Assembly (NCBI GenBank): GCA_963377175.1
Contig: CAUJNA010000458.1
Location: 1,100,033-1,164,032, forward strand
DNA: 64,000 bases
Reading direction: 5' to 3'
DNA from: Effrenium voratum
Lineage: Eukaryota; Sar; Dinophyceae; Suessiales; Symbiodiniaceae
Part shown: positions 22,690-61,903 of the stretch, one piece after another
Layout: every line of letters starts with the position of its first letter
How positions within the stretch are numbered: position 1 is the first letter of the stretch
Position numbers and translations under genes: made by a program
Notes under the pieces: generated by a model
Seen by the model: the letters and a program-made list of their open reading frames with translations, nothing else
The model's database searches: none
Told to the model about the DNA's origin: nothing

Positions 22690-23700
22690 AGCATCCCGGC
22701 GCCAGTACTCGGAGTTGGACCCATCCACAAGCACCACATTCATCCGCTCAGGGCGCAGCCTGACACCCAAATGGATGGCAAACTCTGCAAGCTCTCGCAG
22801 AGGGTGGGTTGTTTCCGGTTGAGGAAAACATATATGCTTGTAAAAAAGGCTACTAGACTGTACTGAGATACGTATGCTGCCATGGGCAAAGAAAGCGCCA
22901 CACTCAGAAGCAGAGAAACAAGCCAGCGTTCCTGAACGCAGCCCTTGCGCTTTGCACACCAATTGTATAAGAGTGCAAATGCGCAAACGTGTGTACGAGT
23001 AGTCTGTGAGTTGGTCTCTGAAACTGCTCACAGCCTGCTCTGACTCCCTTCCATCTTGTTTACGCTGCGCATGCTCGAATGCAAGTGCGTAAAGATTCAC
23101 TTGGTATTCGCCTGACAAGATGCAAGTTTATGAAGAGCTTGAACAGATTGCTTGTCGGCTTGAGGCCACCAAGTGCTTGACGCCTGCAGCCAACTAGGCA
23201 GCCGGCTGGTCAGATCTAGGGGTAAACACATCCCTGAAACCTAAGGTCGGTCTTTGGCTCACCCAAACTTGCACGAACCCACGCCTTTCCAGCAAGGCTT
23301 CCACCTTCTGGACATCTTGCTCAAGAATGAGGCTGCCAGCAACCATCAACTCGGACCTAAGGCACTGAGAGCCCAATGGAACTCATGGCTCAAGCACACA
23401 AAACGGCTGGTGCTATGAACACGCCCGCGATGGTCTACACGCGAAACATTGGAATTCGAAACTGCAAACAGCAATGAGAAGCCAAGTGAACTTCAACAGT
23501 TCATGGTTGGGAAAGCCCTTCAAATAGTTCATCACGTCTTCCTGGAATCGGTGTATGCGAAATGTGCTTCCTTGGCGCAGCACGCCCTTCTGGACAATTC
23601 TGCATCGCATGAAACGAGTCGGGGGAGTTTCCCCACGGCGCTTCAGGGGCCCCAGCGGGCCAAACTTTGTCATGTCGTCTGCCATATAGTAGACCGCATG
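22690..23700 (-). CDS. Unidentified minus-strand gene, at least three exons
   Basis: Three stretches look coding on the minus strand. About 23,455-23,700 includes ADDMTKFGPLGPLKRRGETP and later FRIHRFQEDVMNYLKGF. About 23,250-23,356 includes ELMVAGSLILEQDVQKVEAL then LERRGF. About 22,690-22,825 includes ELAEFAIHLGVRLRPERMNV then VLVDGSNSEYWRR. The middle one loosely recalls the last strand and helix of Rossmann methyltransferases, but there is no SAM motif to support this. Function unknown; grouping into one gene is inferred from strand and spacing. Confidence 0.45.
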
Positions 23701-24169
23701 AGTCGCATCCTAGCCAAGCAAGCCAGCTGTTGCGCAAAAGCTGTCTGTGGGCAGTCAACGGGTGACACAGTACAAACTACCTAAGGCCCTTTTTGGAGGG
23801 TAAAGGGAAGCCACACAAGGAACCAACCCGTGTTTGGTTTTTCTTTGAGAAAGGGCATTTTGTTGAAAGTTGAGCACTGACATGCCGTGCATGGCGTGAG
23901 CCCAGCATGCAACTAAGGTAAGGCCGGAATTCCCCTTAAAAAGGAATGTCGATATATGTGCCTTTTTTGTAGCGAGCTCACATGGAGACATAACAAGCTC
24001 ACCGTGATAAAGGTTGTTGGCTTAAAGATCCCTCAATTCAGGTTTTGGACGTACAGTTAAAATTGCAGATTCATTCTGGAGTTAAGCCGCCAAAGCATTA
24101 CTTTCATCAGGGGATGTTCAAGCCTTGTGCCAGGGCCTTCGGAAAATCTTCACAAACAGGCTGCTGAAA

Positions 24170-24900
24170 AGGGGGGGCGGCGGCTGGGTGGAGGCAAAAT
24201 GACACCTTCTTCAAAGCCGCTTCTTCAGGGCCCATCTTAAGTGTTCAACTCCTGCTGCATCTATTGGCTTGCAAACCACTCATTCCCCGAAATCTCGGCG
24301 GGGGGGGGGGGGGGGAAATCAGCCCCCGTTCGCCAGGAAAGGCGAAAGGGAAGCCATCAGTCAAGCTGCTCATGGCTCCCGTCCTCCAAGGCAGCCCAGT
24401 CATAACCCAGCTGCGCCGTCCTGGGAGCCAAACAGGCAGAGTTTTGCCCGAGCTTTCACATTCCCGTGCGGCTTCTCTGTGGAATCTTGGCACTAAAATC
24501 ACCGGGGCTCAAAGACATCATGCACATCGGCCTGTCTCTGCATCCTGTGGGGCCCTTGGTGTTTGGTCATCCGAAGCTGATTATGCGGCAATTGTTTGCC
24601 GCTGCGGCTCAAAGATATTCTCAAGAGCCCATACAAAACCAACTCTGTCCGCCATTCAAACGTTTGGTTCATCAAAACCATTCCGGTACCAGCACCGGTC
24701 CCCATGGGGCCCCGTGCTCGGCCAGCGAGCGGAGCACTTCCGACTTCTGCGCCAGGGTACCTGAGGAACCAAAGCGAACGCAACAGACCCGTGAGGTTCA
24801 GGCAAAACCGGGCAAAAACAAGCAAAAACAAGCAAGCAAACAAACCACGCAAACGTGTCGGCCACTTTCAATCCTGAAAGCTTCAATCTAAAGTAGCCTC
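24170..24900. other. Intergenic stretch with a G16 run
   Basis: Homopolymer G of about 16 at 24,300-24,315. ORFs on both strands reach 166 codons but show no family motif and low protein character, so I do not annotate a gene. Confidence 0.5.
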
Positions 24901-25129
24901 CCTACAGCTCATAGCGCAAAGGTGCAGCACATCTGCGCACAAACCCTGGTGGCTTGCCATGGTGTCTAACATTGACTTGCTTTTAAAGGCTGAAGTCCAT
25001 ACAGGAAACAAAGTGTCCCCCAGACTCAGAAGGCGTAGTCATCTAGTCCGCGGTCGCAGATTCTGACCACACTGAGCTGCATATCGCCCAGCTTTGGGCG
25101 ATATTTCCGGGGACGGAATCTGAATCGGC

Positions 25130-26159
25130 TCAGGCATCGGGATCTCTGGCTCCGGCCTTGCGCCACTTGCGGTGGGCCTCTTCACAGGCCAAAGACCTCT
25201 TCGCTGTGGGCGTGGTGCACAAAGCACAGCGGCAGCCCTCAAGGCTGGCATGGTCCAGCTGAGTATGTCGGTAGCCCTCCAGAAGAAGGACGTAGTTCAG
25301 TATCTCCCCAGTGGCCACCGACCTGTGCTTCCCAGATTTGCAGTACAGCAGGATGCTGATGGTGCATGGGCCCTTGGCACGAAAGAGACCTGCCAGCTGC
25401 GAGCGGATGTGGCCGACCAAGTCCTCGAACAGGTGGTGATGCAGCAGGCGCCGGATGATCTCCGGGTTCCGGCCGTCGTGGCCCCGCAAGTCCCCGCACC
25501 CGGGGTCCCAGAAGCCTCGCACGTCGATGGCCAAGGTATGATCCTTCTCCAGTTTGTCCTTGTGCCTCAAGTTGCAGGTGGTCAGAAGGATCTGCACCTG
25601 CTCCTTGTCAACGTCCAAAAGCTCCAAATCTGTGCCGTCTGCTTGCTCAGAAGCTTCAGCTGCGGCAAACTCCTCTGGAGCCTCCTCTGGAGCCTCCTCC
25701 GGAGCCGCCAGAGCCTCTGCCGGGGCAGTCTCCTCCTCTTTTACGGTTTCCGGGCCTTCGCGTGCGCTGGCGTCACGTTCACTTTGCAACGCGCGACCTC
25801 GGCTGCGGCTGCGGCTGCGCTTCGGCCCGAAGCGCCGCCATTCGTTGGCCACGCGCCCGTCGCTGCGTCGCCACCTGAGAACATCTTCGGTGCAGTCATC
25901 CAGATTGAGCCGGAAGACGCTATGTCTTGCCGACCACTTCAAGCACGCTCTCTCCCGGACCAGCTGGATTCGCTGCGGCGCCCGCCGAGGGTTGGCGTGC
26001 ATAATCACCTCCAGGCAGCCGGCATTCAAGTTTAGCTCGTAGCGCTTGCCGTTATTCTCCCCCCATTTGGTGCCCACCAGGAAGCAGAAGGGCCCCAAAC
26101 CTCCACTCTCCATGGCTACGCAAATGGCTCTGTTCAGAAACGTGTCGAGGGCGGCCAAT
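25130..26159 (-). CDS. RapZ C-terminal-like domain protein, last exon
   Basis: A 342-codon open exon ending in a stop at 25,130. The C-terminal half (about residues 195-310) has the RapZ C-domain features: an N-terminal V-x-x-F-x-(N/D)-P-G-type segment (AIDVRGFWDPGC) and the glycine/basic loop CKSGKHRSVA near residue 278, equivalent to C-x-G-G-x-H-R-S-V in bacterial RapZ. There the domain binds a metabolite or RNA. An acidic and R/S-rich linker (RSRSRSRGR, then an APEEAPEE repeat, about residues 112-170) precedes it. There is no P-loop kinase half as in bacterial RapZ. A TTTGCAG acceptor lies directly upstream, so the codon at 26,158 (TTG) is not the true start; upstream exons exist. The role in eukaryotes is unknown. 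Confidence 0.78.
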
Positions 26160-26325
26160 CTGCAAACGAAAAAGCAAGCACGATGACATCTCTAGCCACG
26201 AAATCCTCGCTTAAAACAAGGGTGCTGGTGGTGAATCCCTTCAAGAGTCGCAATGCAACTGCTTGAGCATTTAAGACATCTCTCGCGGTCAGTGGTGTCA
26301 CAGGTGCTTGTGAATCTCAACCAGC

Positions 26326-26439
26326 CCGCTCCCAATCGACTCGGTTGGGGTCCGGGCTGTTCCTCGCACGGTTCAGGAAGGCAAAGAAAGCGTCCAGCAC
26401 CACCGGCAGCTTCTCCACCCCCTGCGGACACTCGGCCAG
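26326..26439 (-). CDS. Upstream exon of the RapZ-like gene
   Basis: Encodes LAECPQGVEKLPVVLDAFFA followed by FLNRARNSPDPNRVDWER, with strong GC3. Acceptor AGGTTAG, apparent GC donor (GAGCGG|GCTGG). Linking it to the downstream exon gives VDWER-LAALDTF, but the phase at this junction needs a one-base adjustment. Confidence 0.6.
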
Positions 26440-26588
26440 CTAACCTAGTGTCAACAAATGCGGTGCCAAGTTCCCGTCGCTCCGGACTGTTGCTCCCCTT
26501 CTTTCTGGGGCTCGCTTTGTTTGCTTCCATCGTGCCATCGCTTTCTCTCTTCCTCGCATGTATCCCCCGGACCCCGATCCCCTACCAC

Positions 26589-26662
26589 CTCGCCTCGGGC
26601 AGCAGCGACATCGACACGGTGACCTTCGAGCCGGCGCTCGCGTCCTTGCCGCAATGCGACTG
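26589..26662 (-). CDS. Upstream exon of the RapZ-like gene
   Basis: Encodes QSHCGKDASAGSKVTVSMSL then LPEAR, ending at a GT donor (GCGAG|GTGGTA). The complementary plus frame is also open and GC3-rich, so strand is decided mainly by neighbours. Confidence 0.45.
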
Positions 26663-27224
26663 CTCAGAATCTCGCACCGACTCTGGCAAGCTCGCTCAGA
26701 CTTGAGTGGTGTCATGTATATCATCTGAGCCGCAAGGCACCTGAGGTTGGCTCCAAATATGGGCAAGCACAGGCGTCAACAGCGCGTGTCATGCCCTTCT
26801 AGTTGGTCTCAATACCCGCTGGGATCACTTCAGCACTGCGCCAGGCTGTGAGGCAAAGATCTCTTGAAACAGTTTCAAACAGAAACACCTCCTGTTCTCC
26901 TCCACCCTGCAACCTCACAGTACCCGGCTCCTCTGCAGACACAGAGACTGAGGATGCCACACCCAGCCTGCCATGATTGGTCAAGAAAGGACAGCTTGGG
27001 CTTAGAAAAGTGTCAAATGTTGAATCAAATGCACATGGCCTATGCCTTGTCATGTCCGACTGACAAGTCACAAGGGAAATATGAAGGCCAGATACCAAGT
27101 CATCCTGAGGGTCATCTTCTCGTATTCTGCTGCGAATTCCACACAAATAACCTTCACAAAGAAGAAGTCCACAAGACAAAAGTCAACATGTCAAGAGGAA
27201 GACTGCTAAAGAGCATTGGCTGGC

Positions 27225-27464
27225 ATCATATTCCGTCTCGTCCCGTCTGCCAGCCTGTCCCGCAGCGCCAGCAACAAGGAATTGTCCCCGCCCTCGGCCA
27301 AAAACCCAGAAACATTTGAAGCCATGCCCTTACTCAAGCAGTCAGGCAAATTGGTGAGCCTGCAAGGCGTCCAGCTTTGGAGACTGGCCAATGCTTTTGC
27401 CAGCATTTGCTCGACGAACACGATAAGCACGGGCATGACTTGACACAACACGTTCCTGACCCCG
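27225..27464 (-). CDS. Two candidate upstream exons of the RapZ-like gene
   Basis: 27,385-27,464 encodes GVRNVLCQVMPVLIVFVEQM then LAKALA, after the acceptor TCGCAG. 27,225-27,292 encodes GGDNSLLLALRDRLADGTRR. Both are protein-like and on the same strand as the RapZ-like exon. No family recognised; membership in that gene is inferred. Confidence 0.45.
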
Positions 27465-27804
27465 CTGCGAGACTCGCGGGGCCAACGGCCGTTGCCCTTC
27501 AGGTTGCAAAGGACTGAAAAAAACCCAAGCTTGAGCTCCCAAGCTTGCAACTCTGTGCTGCAGTCCTACACCCACTGCTTCTTCAAAGCGACCTGTGCCA
27601 AATCTTCAGCCCAAACAGTGTTTCCCATGAAGCACATGCGGACATGGTGTTTTGAAACAATACTATGCTTCTTTGTGCGCGATTCCGCGACTGTAGAAAG
27701 CCGCGGCCTGAGGATCCAGCATATGCCAAGACGTGCTGAAGGTAGACCGTGGGATTGTTCCTGGACAAATGGTAGCGTCGCAGGCTGCCAAACATGCATC
27801 ATGA

Positions 27805-27905
27805 GGCGGAGGAGGAGGAGAAGGAGGAGCAGGAGCAGCAGGAGAAGCAGGAGAAGCAGGAGAAGCAGGAGGAGTAGGAGGAGTAGGAGGAGTAGGAGGA
27901 GTAGG
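27805..27905. repeat. GGAGCA/GGAGTA purine-rich repeat
   Basis: Tandem AGGAGNAGG variants (GGAGAAGCA, GGAGTA) on the plus strand, just upstream of the CAA array. Together they form one low-complexity locus of about 0.95 kb. Confidence 0.9.
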
Positions 27906-28032
27906 AGCAAACAAAAACAAGAAACACAAAAAAACAAGAAGAAGAATAACGACAAGGACAAAGACAAGCACAAGGACAAGGACAATGACAAGAAGAAGCC
28001 CAAGAACAGCAAGAACGGCAAAACGACAACAG

Positions 28033-28540
<508 letters not shown>

Positions 28541-28573
28541 TGGAACAACAACTGGAACAGCAACAGCCAGCAA

Positions 28574-28605
<32 letters not shown>

Positions 28606-28608
<3 letters not shown>

Positions 28609-28728
28609 GCAAGGACGAAGAAGGACAAAGAAGGACGAAGAAGGACGAAGAAGGACGAAGAAGGACGAAGAAGGACGAAGGAGGACGAAGAAGGACGAAG
28701 AAGGACGAAGGAGGACGAAGGAGGCAAG
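28606..28728. repeat. GGACGAAGAA tandem repeat
   Basis: About 12 copies of AAGGACGAAG/GAGGACGAAG. Downstream lies a short duplicated GGGAGAAGAACACTAT at 28,791-28,822. Confidence 0.92.
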
Positions 28729-28829
28729 GAGTACAACATACGCCCATTGCCTCAAACAAGAGAGCTCTTCTTTGCATAGGAAACAACCTGTGGGAGAAGA
28801 ACACTATGGGAGAAGAACACTATGTTGGG

Positions 28830-31400
28830 CCTCACCCACTATATAAAGCGAATCTGCCGGCTCCTGGCCCAGGGCTGCAGGTTGGCCATGGGGAAGACCA
28901 AATGCAGCTCCGGCATGGTGGACATGCCCTGAGGTGGCCGTTTGGCCATTCGCCAAGTTGGCCACTATTTCCTTGCTCCAGTTTGTGTGGGGTTAGATGG
29001 ACGCGACCAGCAATGTCTCTGAAACAGCGCTACCCCCGGCTGCCTACGAAGCGACAGACGAGCATCGGATGCGAAGGCCATTCAATGATGCAATAATCAA
29101 AGTAAGGATGTGCAAGCCAGATTCGTGTGCATGGAGCCACCCTACCCCACACTTGCAGCTACAATCCAGAACAGCAGCCAACCGACATAAACCAACCAGC
29201 CAAGCAAGCAACAACCTTGTCACAGCTCGCAGGCCGCGGGCCTGCATTCGCAACATCTTCTGCAAGGACCGCTGCGGAAACGCTTCCGGGCCTTAGCACC
29301 CAGCACCCAGCACCAGCATCTCTGACGCAGCGAGCTCGGGCTGAGAACTTGGAGAGGCCTGATTTGGAGACATCTCAATGGTTACGTTTCCCCGATCCAG
29401 CATGTTCTGGGGCCTTGGCTTTCGAAGCTTGGGGCCTCTGTTCGACACGTCCTCAGCCAGGCCGGGATGTTGAAAATGAGTTGTGCACAGTCCCTGACAT
29501 GCGAAGCTGATCTCTGCACGGGCAGAACAACCCTGAGCTAAAGGTTTGCTTCCAGCAGACTTTGATGACGCCTGGGAGGTAGGCTTCGGTCGCCTGCTCA
29601 TCATATGCGTAGAGAACTGTTCAGTGGTAGTCACATTGGATTCATTTTTAATAAACAATTGTACTGATCATTTGCTAGACCCGCACCCTCTCCATGTTAG
29701 CCCAACCAGGCTTCAACTCCCGTGATCACAGCTCTTCGCCCGCGGATCTGCTGATGTGTTCCAAGGTGCCCTCTTGGGATGTTCCCGAAGGTGGCGCGAG
29801 CCTGGAGTCGAAGGAATGGCTTGTCGCGGAAAAAGGGCGGCGCTACATGCATGCCAACTTTGAAGGGGGCAGCTGAACAAACACATGGTACACAAGCCAA
29901 CAAACCATGACTCACCTGACGTTTTAGTTGTGCCAGTAACTTAGATGGAGAGAACATACAAGACCAAACATCACAACTCTTTGGCTCAAACCGATGAAAA
30001 TGGATCCCTTATTGAGGCATGCGCACAGCCTCAGCCTCATTGAGCGTGGGCGAACAACCCCTCACCAAGGCTGACTAAGGGGACCTAAGCAGGATCCTGG
30101 GGGGCCGCTTGCGTTACAATTATGAAACCAAGCAGGAAACTACGACTGCAGTGTTCCCTGCCTACTGCGCCTCCGCCCCAAAGCTGCGACAGCCCCGGTT
30201 TTTGCTAGGTTGGCTGTCCCAGATCGCTGAAAGCTCGACTAACTTCAAGCAAAAAAAGCGAGGTGTTGACAAACAAACATGGATGTTGCAGTGCGCCGTT
30301 GGTGAGCTTGACGTAGGATGCAGGGACGCAGCGACTTGCAGAGTACGGTTGCAGGGGTCCTCCGGTTGCAGGCTTCTGTTGGGGGATGCCTTCTGGGTGA
30401 TGATGTGGGGGGTGCCGCTGGTAAGCCTGATGCAAGATGCCTGTGTTGTGCGAGTGTACACGCATTTGTGTTTCGAGTGTACACGCCTGTGTCCGCGCCT
30501 GTGCTTGTTTCGTGTCCACACATGTTTGTCATTCGTGTTCCAGTGTGCACACGAAGCGCGGCCACGGCTTTCCTGCCCCAAAAATTTGCAGGGCATCAAC
30601 GCTCTTTGCAATAAGAGCTCTTGCGATGCAATGGATTGCTAGGTCGGGCTACAGCGAGACGGTATCCTGAGGTCCTGCGGGGTCTGGTTGGGACCGGTCG
30701 AAAATGTGTGTGTGTGTGTGGTTGGCCTCACTTGAACCTAGGGCTGCAATGTGGCTCATTTGGCACGCCTGGTTTTACGTGTGTGGTGGAGTTATGGGTT
30801 TGGGGCACTCACGATCACTCACGTACACCCCCACAATATCAGGCCAACTCGGCGTCACCCGCCTTGGCAAGTTGCTCTTCCAGGCTTTGAGGTCCAAAGG
30901 TGACCAAGCGCATCCTGGCCATGACTTGGAAGTGGACCCATCTCTCCATGTTGCCATGGAACCCAGGGAGTGCTTTACAAAACAAAAACAAAAACTGCGA
31001 GGTTCCATGCTTGTGGATGGGAGTGGAAGTAACTGCAAGTATCTGGCACCATTGACGTTGTCTCAGTACTTTCGTGCTGTCCAGCCATAGATTGCAAGGC
31101 CTGCCATTCTCCGGCGTATGTTTGCCTTGGGTAAATACCAGCACGAGCTGCCTTTCTTAACCTGACCCATCACACAAGTCTTGTCAAACTTCTGGGTAAA
31201 CTTCCGGTGGATTTAGAACGTTTGAATGCAGTCAAGCTCATGGAATCGCACCACAAACGGCAATGCAGGACTGATGCCAATGTCCAAAATGCAGCTGAAC
31301 ATCTACTTCCCCCCGGCACCGCTGATTCCGACCACACCTCGGGCCGCGTTCGCGCTCTTTTGTTGCTGGGCGCTGGCCGGGCTAAATAGGTTTCCCCCCC
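28830..31400. other. Intergenic or 3'-flanking stretch, no firm gene
   Basis: Between the CAA locus and the last exon of the cyclase gene. A plus-strand frame at about 29,760-29,875 encodes DVPEGGASLESKEWLVAEKG and ends in a stop; it looks protein-like but is short and the minus frame is open too. A GT-rich patch lies at 30,703-30,722. Nothing else supported. Confidence 0.45.
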
Positions 31401-31507
31401 GACCTCGCTGTAGTCGTGGTGCTCACCTCAGGCAATCACAATCACTACCAGACAGTCCAGCTATCTCTCCGAATGCCCCCAACGAAAAATCAAACGACTG
31501 GCTCGGC

Positions 31508-59524
<28,017 letters not shown>

Positions 59525-59714
59525 CTGCGATGGCTTAGCCGGCCCTCTAGGATTCGACCACAGAACGAGCACAACTGCCTGGGTCACCAATCATACTTTA
59601 TTTGGAGGGTCACAAACGTATCACAGCAAAGCTTGATAAAAACAATCTATCTGCGGCCCCCGAGCCCGCTAGGGGCCCGCGAGCCCACGGGCCAGCCTGC
59701 CCTTTGACACTTGT

Positions 59715-60412
59715 GTGTGTGTGTGTTGTGTGTGTGTGTGCGCGTGTATGTATATATGTATGTACGCGTGCATGTATGTATGTGTGTATGCAAGGAAATA
59801 AGTTTGCGCGCACGTGCCCATACAGGTGCACATGTGTGCATGTGTGCACGTATGCATGTATGCATGTAAGCAAGCAAGTCAGCAAGCGAAGAAACAAGCG
59901 GGAAGAAAGTAATGTAGTGTAACGTAACGCAACGCATGTTTCATGCAAACCCGCATGTGCGTATGTTTGTATGTTTGTATGTGTGTATGTGTGTATGTTT
60001 GTATGTGTGTATGTTTGTTTGTATGTTTGTATGTTTGTATGCGTGCAAGCTTGTAGGTTTGTATGCATGTATGTATGTATGTATGTATGTATGCATGTAT
60101 GTAAGCATGTATGCGCGCGCGCGTGTAACTGTGAATTCATCTACGTATGTACGCTCGTACGTATGTGTATTTGTGTATGTACCTACGTAATAATAAATGC
60201 TTGTCCGTACGTATGTACGCAGGCATGTATGCAGGTGGGTATGTGTGTGTGTATGTATGTAAGCGCGCATGTGTGTATGTGTGTACATGCATGCATGCAT
60301 GTGTGTATGTTCGTATGTGTGGGTGTGTGAATGCAGGCACGCATGTACGTCTGCATGCGCATGCGCGTGTCAATGTGTGTGTGTGTGGGTGCGCGAACGC
60401 AACGTTGCTCAA
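59715..60412. repeat. ATGT/GTGT degenerate array at the strand switch
   Basis: About 700 bp of TATG, TGTG and CATG variants on the plus strand, split by a non-repetitive bridge near 59,865-59,945 and another near 60,125-60,210. A TAATGTAGTG-type motif appears on each side (59,909 and 60,413), suggesting a duplicated boundary. Confidence 0.93.
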
Positions 60413-60429
60413 AGTAATGTAGTGCAGCA

Positions 60430-61890
60430 TAAGGTAAATTAATGTGGTAAACTTTTGCGGTCAAAAAGGGGTGCTTGGAAATCGATTTTGGGTGTTGCAG
60501 TTTTTGGAACTGCTAGATTTGGGTGGGGTGGGGTGTGGATGCAATTATTTTATGGGGAAAGGAAGGGGGCTTGGGTGGAGCTGGCTGGCTGCTGCTGCTG
60601 CTGCAGCTGCAGCAGCTGCTGGCCACGCTGCTGCCACTGCCAAGGTGGCTCCTTGCCCGCACCAAGAGGGGTTCTGCCTTGGATGGACACTAGACATTGT
60701 GCAATTCAGTTGTCATCCTTAATATAGGATCCCAAAGTGGACTGTTAATTGTAACCAGAAAGATGTTTTGATCGTAGGGGCATTTAAACTCCTAGTAGTT
60801 GAAGAGAAGCACAGGTGCAACATGAATTTTGTGGCAATGTGAATTGATGGAAAGCAACCTGTTGTAAAGTGTTTGAAGGGTGAGGGGCACTTGTGGCAGC
60901 AGAAGTTGTGCACTGCCAGACTGGCAGCTGTAGGCCTGCACTGAGACTTCTGGTCGTCATTGCGTTGGCACCATAGTGGAGTTCTTCTGTCAGCACACGG
61001 CCATTTGATTTGCATGGTCATCACTGACCATGTCACCTTGACATTGCCACTGTTTGTGGACCATCATGCCCTGCCCACGCACCTGATGCGCTGGGAGGCG
61101 TTTGGTAGTTGCACTTTGTGATGCAGAACTTCTGCAAGTAGTTCCAATTCATCTGTGTGTCAATGAATCAGCCTGTCTATTTGCCACGGTGACCCATACA
61201 CTGTATGTCTGGGGAAATGTTAGCATTAATAGTTCTTGTCTGGGTGGGTCCTTTAGTGGGTCCTCTTTTGGGAAAACATGGAATTGAGGTTCTTGAGTGG
61301 GTTGTCATTGTGTTGATTGTTTTTTTCTCCATATGGACTTGGGGACATCGCTGCGCTTGCCTAGGTTGCCTGACGCACTGGCTACTGTGAAGAGCTAAAG
61401 GCCGCTATAGGGTTGGGTTGGGTTGGGTTGGGTGGCTTGGCGCTTTTGAGTAGTAACATGTTGAAGCAACCATGGGGTGCTGCCGTGATGAGTGATAGAC
61501 TATCATTGTGCAGCCATTTTGGATGACATGGAGGGGGCTTGGGGTTTGCCCTCATTGCAACAAAATATGATTGGCATTAAACTGACTCTGACACTCACAA
61601 AGCTGAGTTTGACTATCAAAGGGTCATCCCAGAACAAGTTCATTGTGCCATTCTAAGTGCTGTGCAATGGAACTGCCCAGCGATGATGAAACGGGGGTGA
61701 TGATTCCCCTGTCCCTGGGGTCCTTGGCGATGACACATGCGCCTGACCTGATCACCCCTGGACGAATGAGGGTGCCCCGTGAGGCAAGCCTGCTCCTAGG
61801 TTCAAAATGACTGTAGTTTGCCCTTCTTTAGTCCTGTACTGTACCTTCCCTTCCAAGAGAAAGTCCCAAATGGTTGATTCTCCATGCCCT
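60430..61890. other. Plus-side flank of the strand switch, no firm exon
   Basis: Base composition changes to G/T-rich on the plus strand. Contains CTG/CAG palindromes (60,588-60,620) and GGGTT repeated four times (61,398-61,425). A plus frame at 60,455-60,560 (AWKSILGVAVFGTARFGWGG) faintly resembles the W-x-x-(L)-L-G-(V/I)-x-x-x-R module of the downstream family, but this is weak. Confidence 0.4.
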
Positions 61891-61903
61891 TAATTTATCC
61901 CAG

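Noticed and set aside
24264..24764. 166-codon plus-strand ORF beginning with a G16 run
   Set aside because: Composition-driven; includes a homopolymer-encoded poly-Gly and no conserved segment.
25172..26035. 287-codon plus-strand ORF opposite the RapZ-like exon
   Set aside because: Shadow of the GC-rich minus-strand exon, which carries the recognisable motif.
29972..29996. TTTGGCTCAAA, resembling the 3' part of the dinoflagellate spliced leader (TTTTGGCTCAAG)
   Set aside because: Only about 10 bases match, with the wrong last base, and no ORF starts nearby; expected by chance in 64 kb.
61397..61426. GGGTT repeats as an internal telomere remnant
   Set aside because: Four units only, and the unit is not the TTTAGGG type expected for dinoflagellate telomeres.
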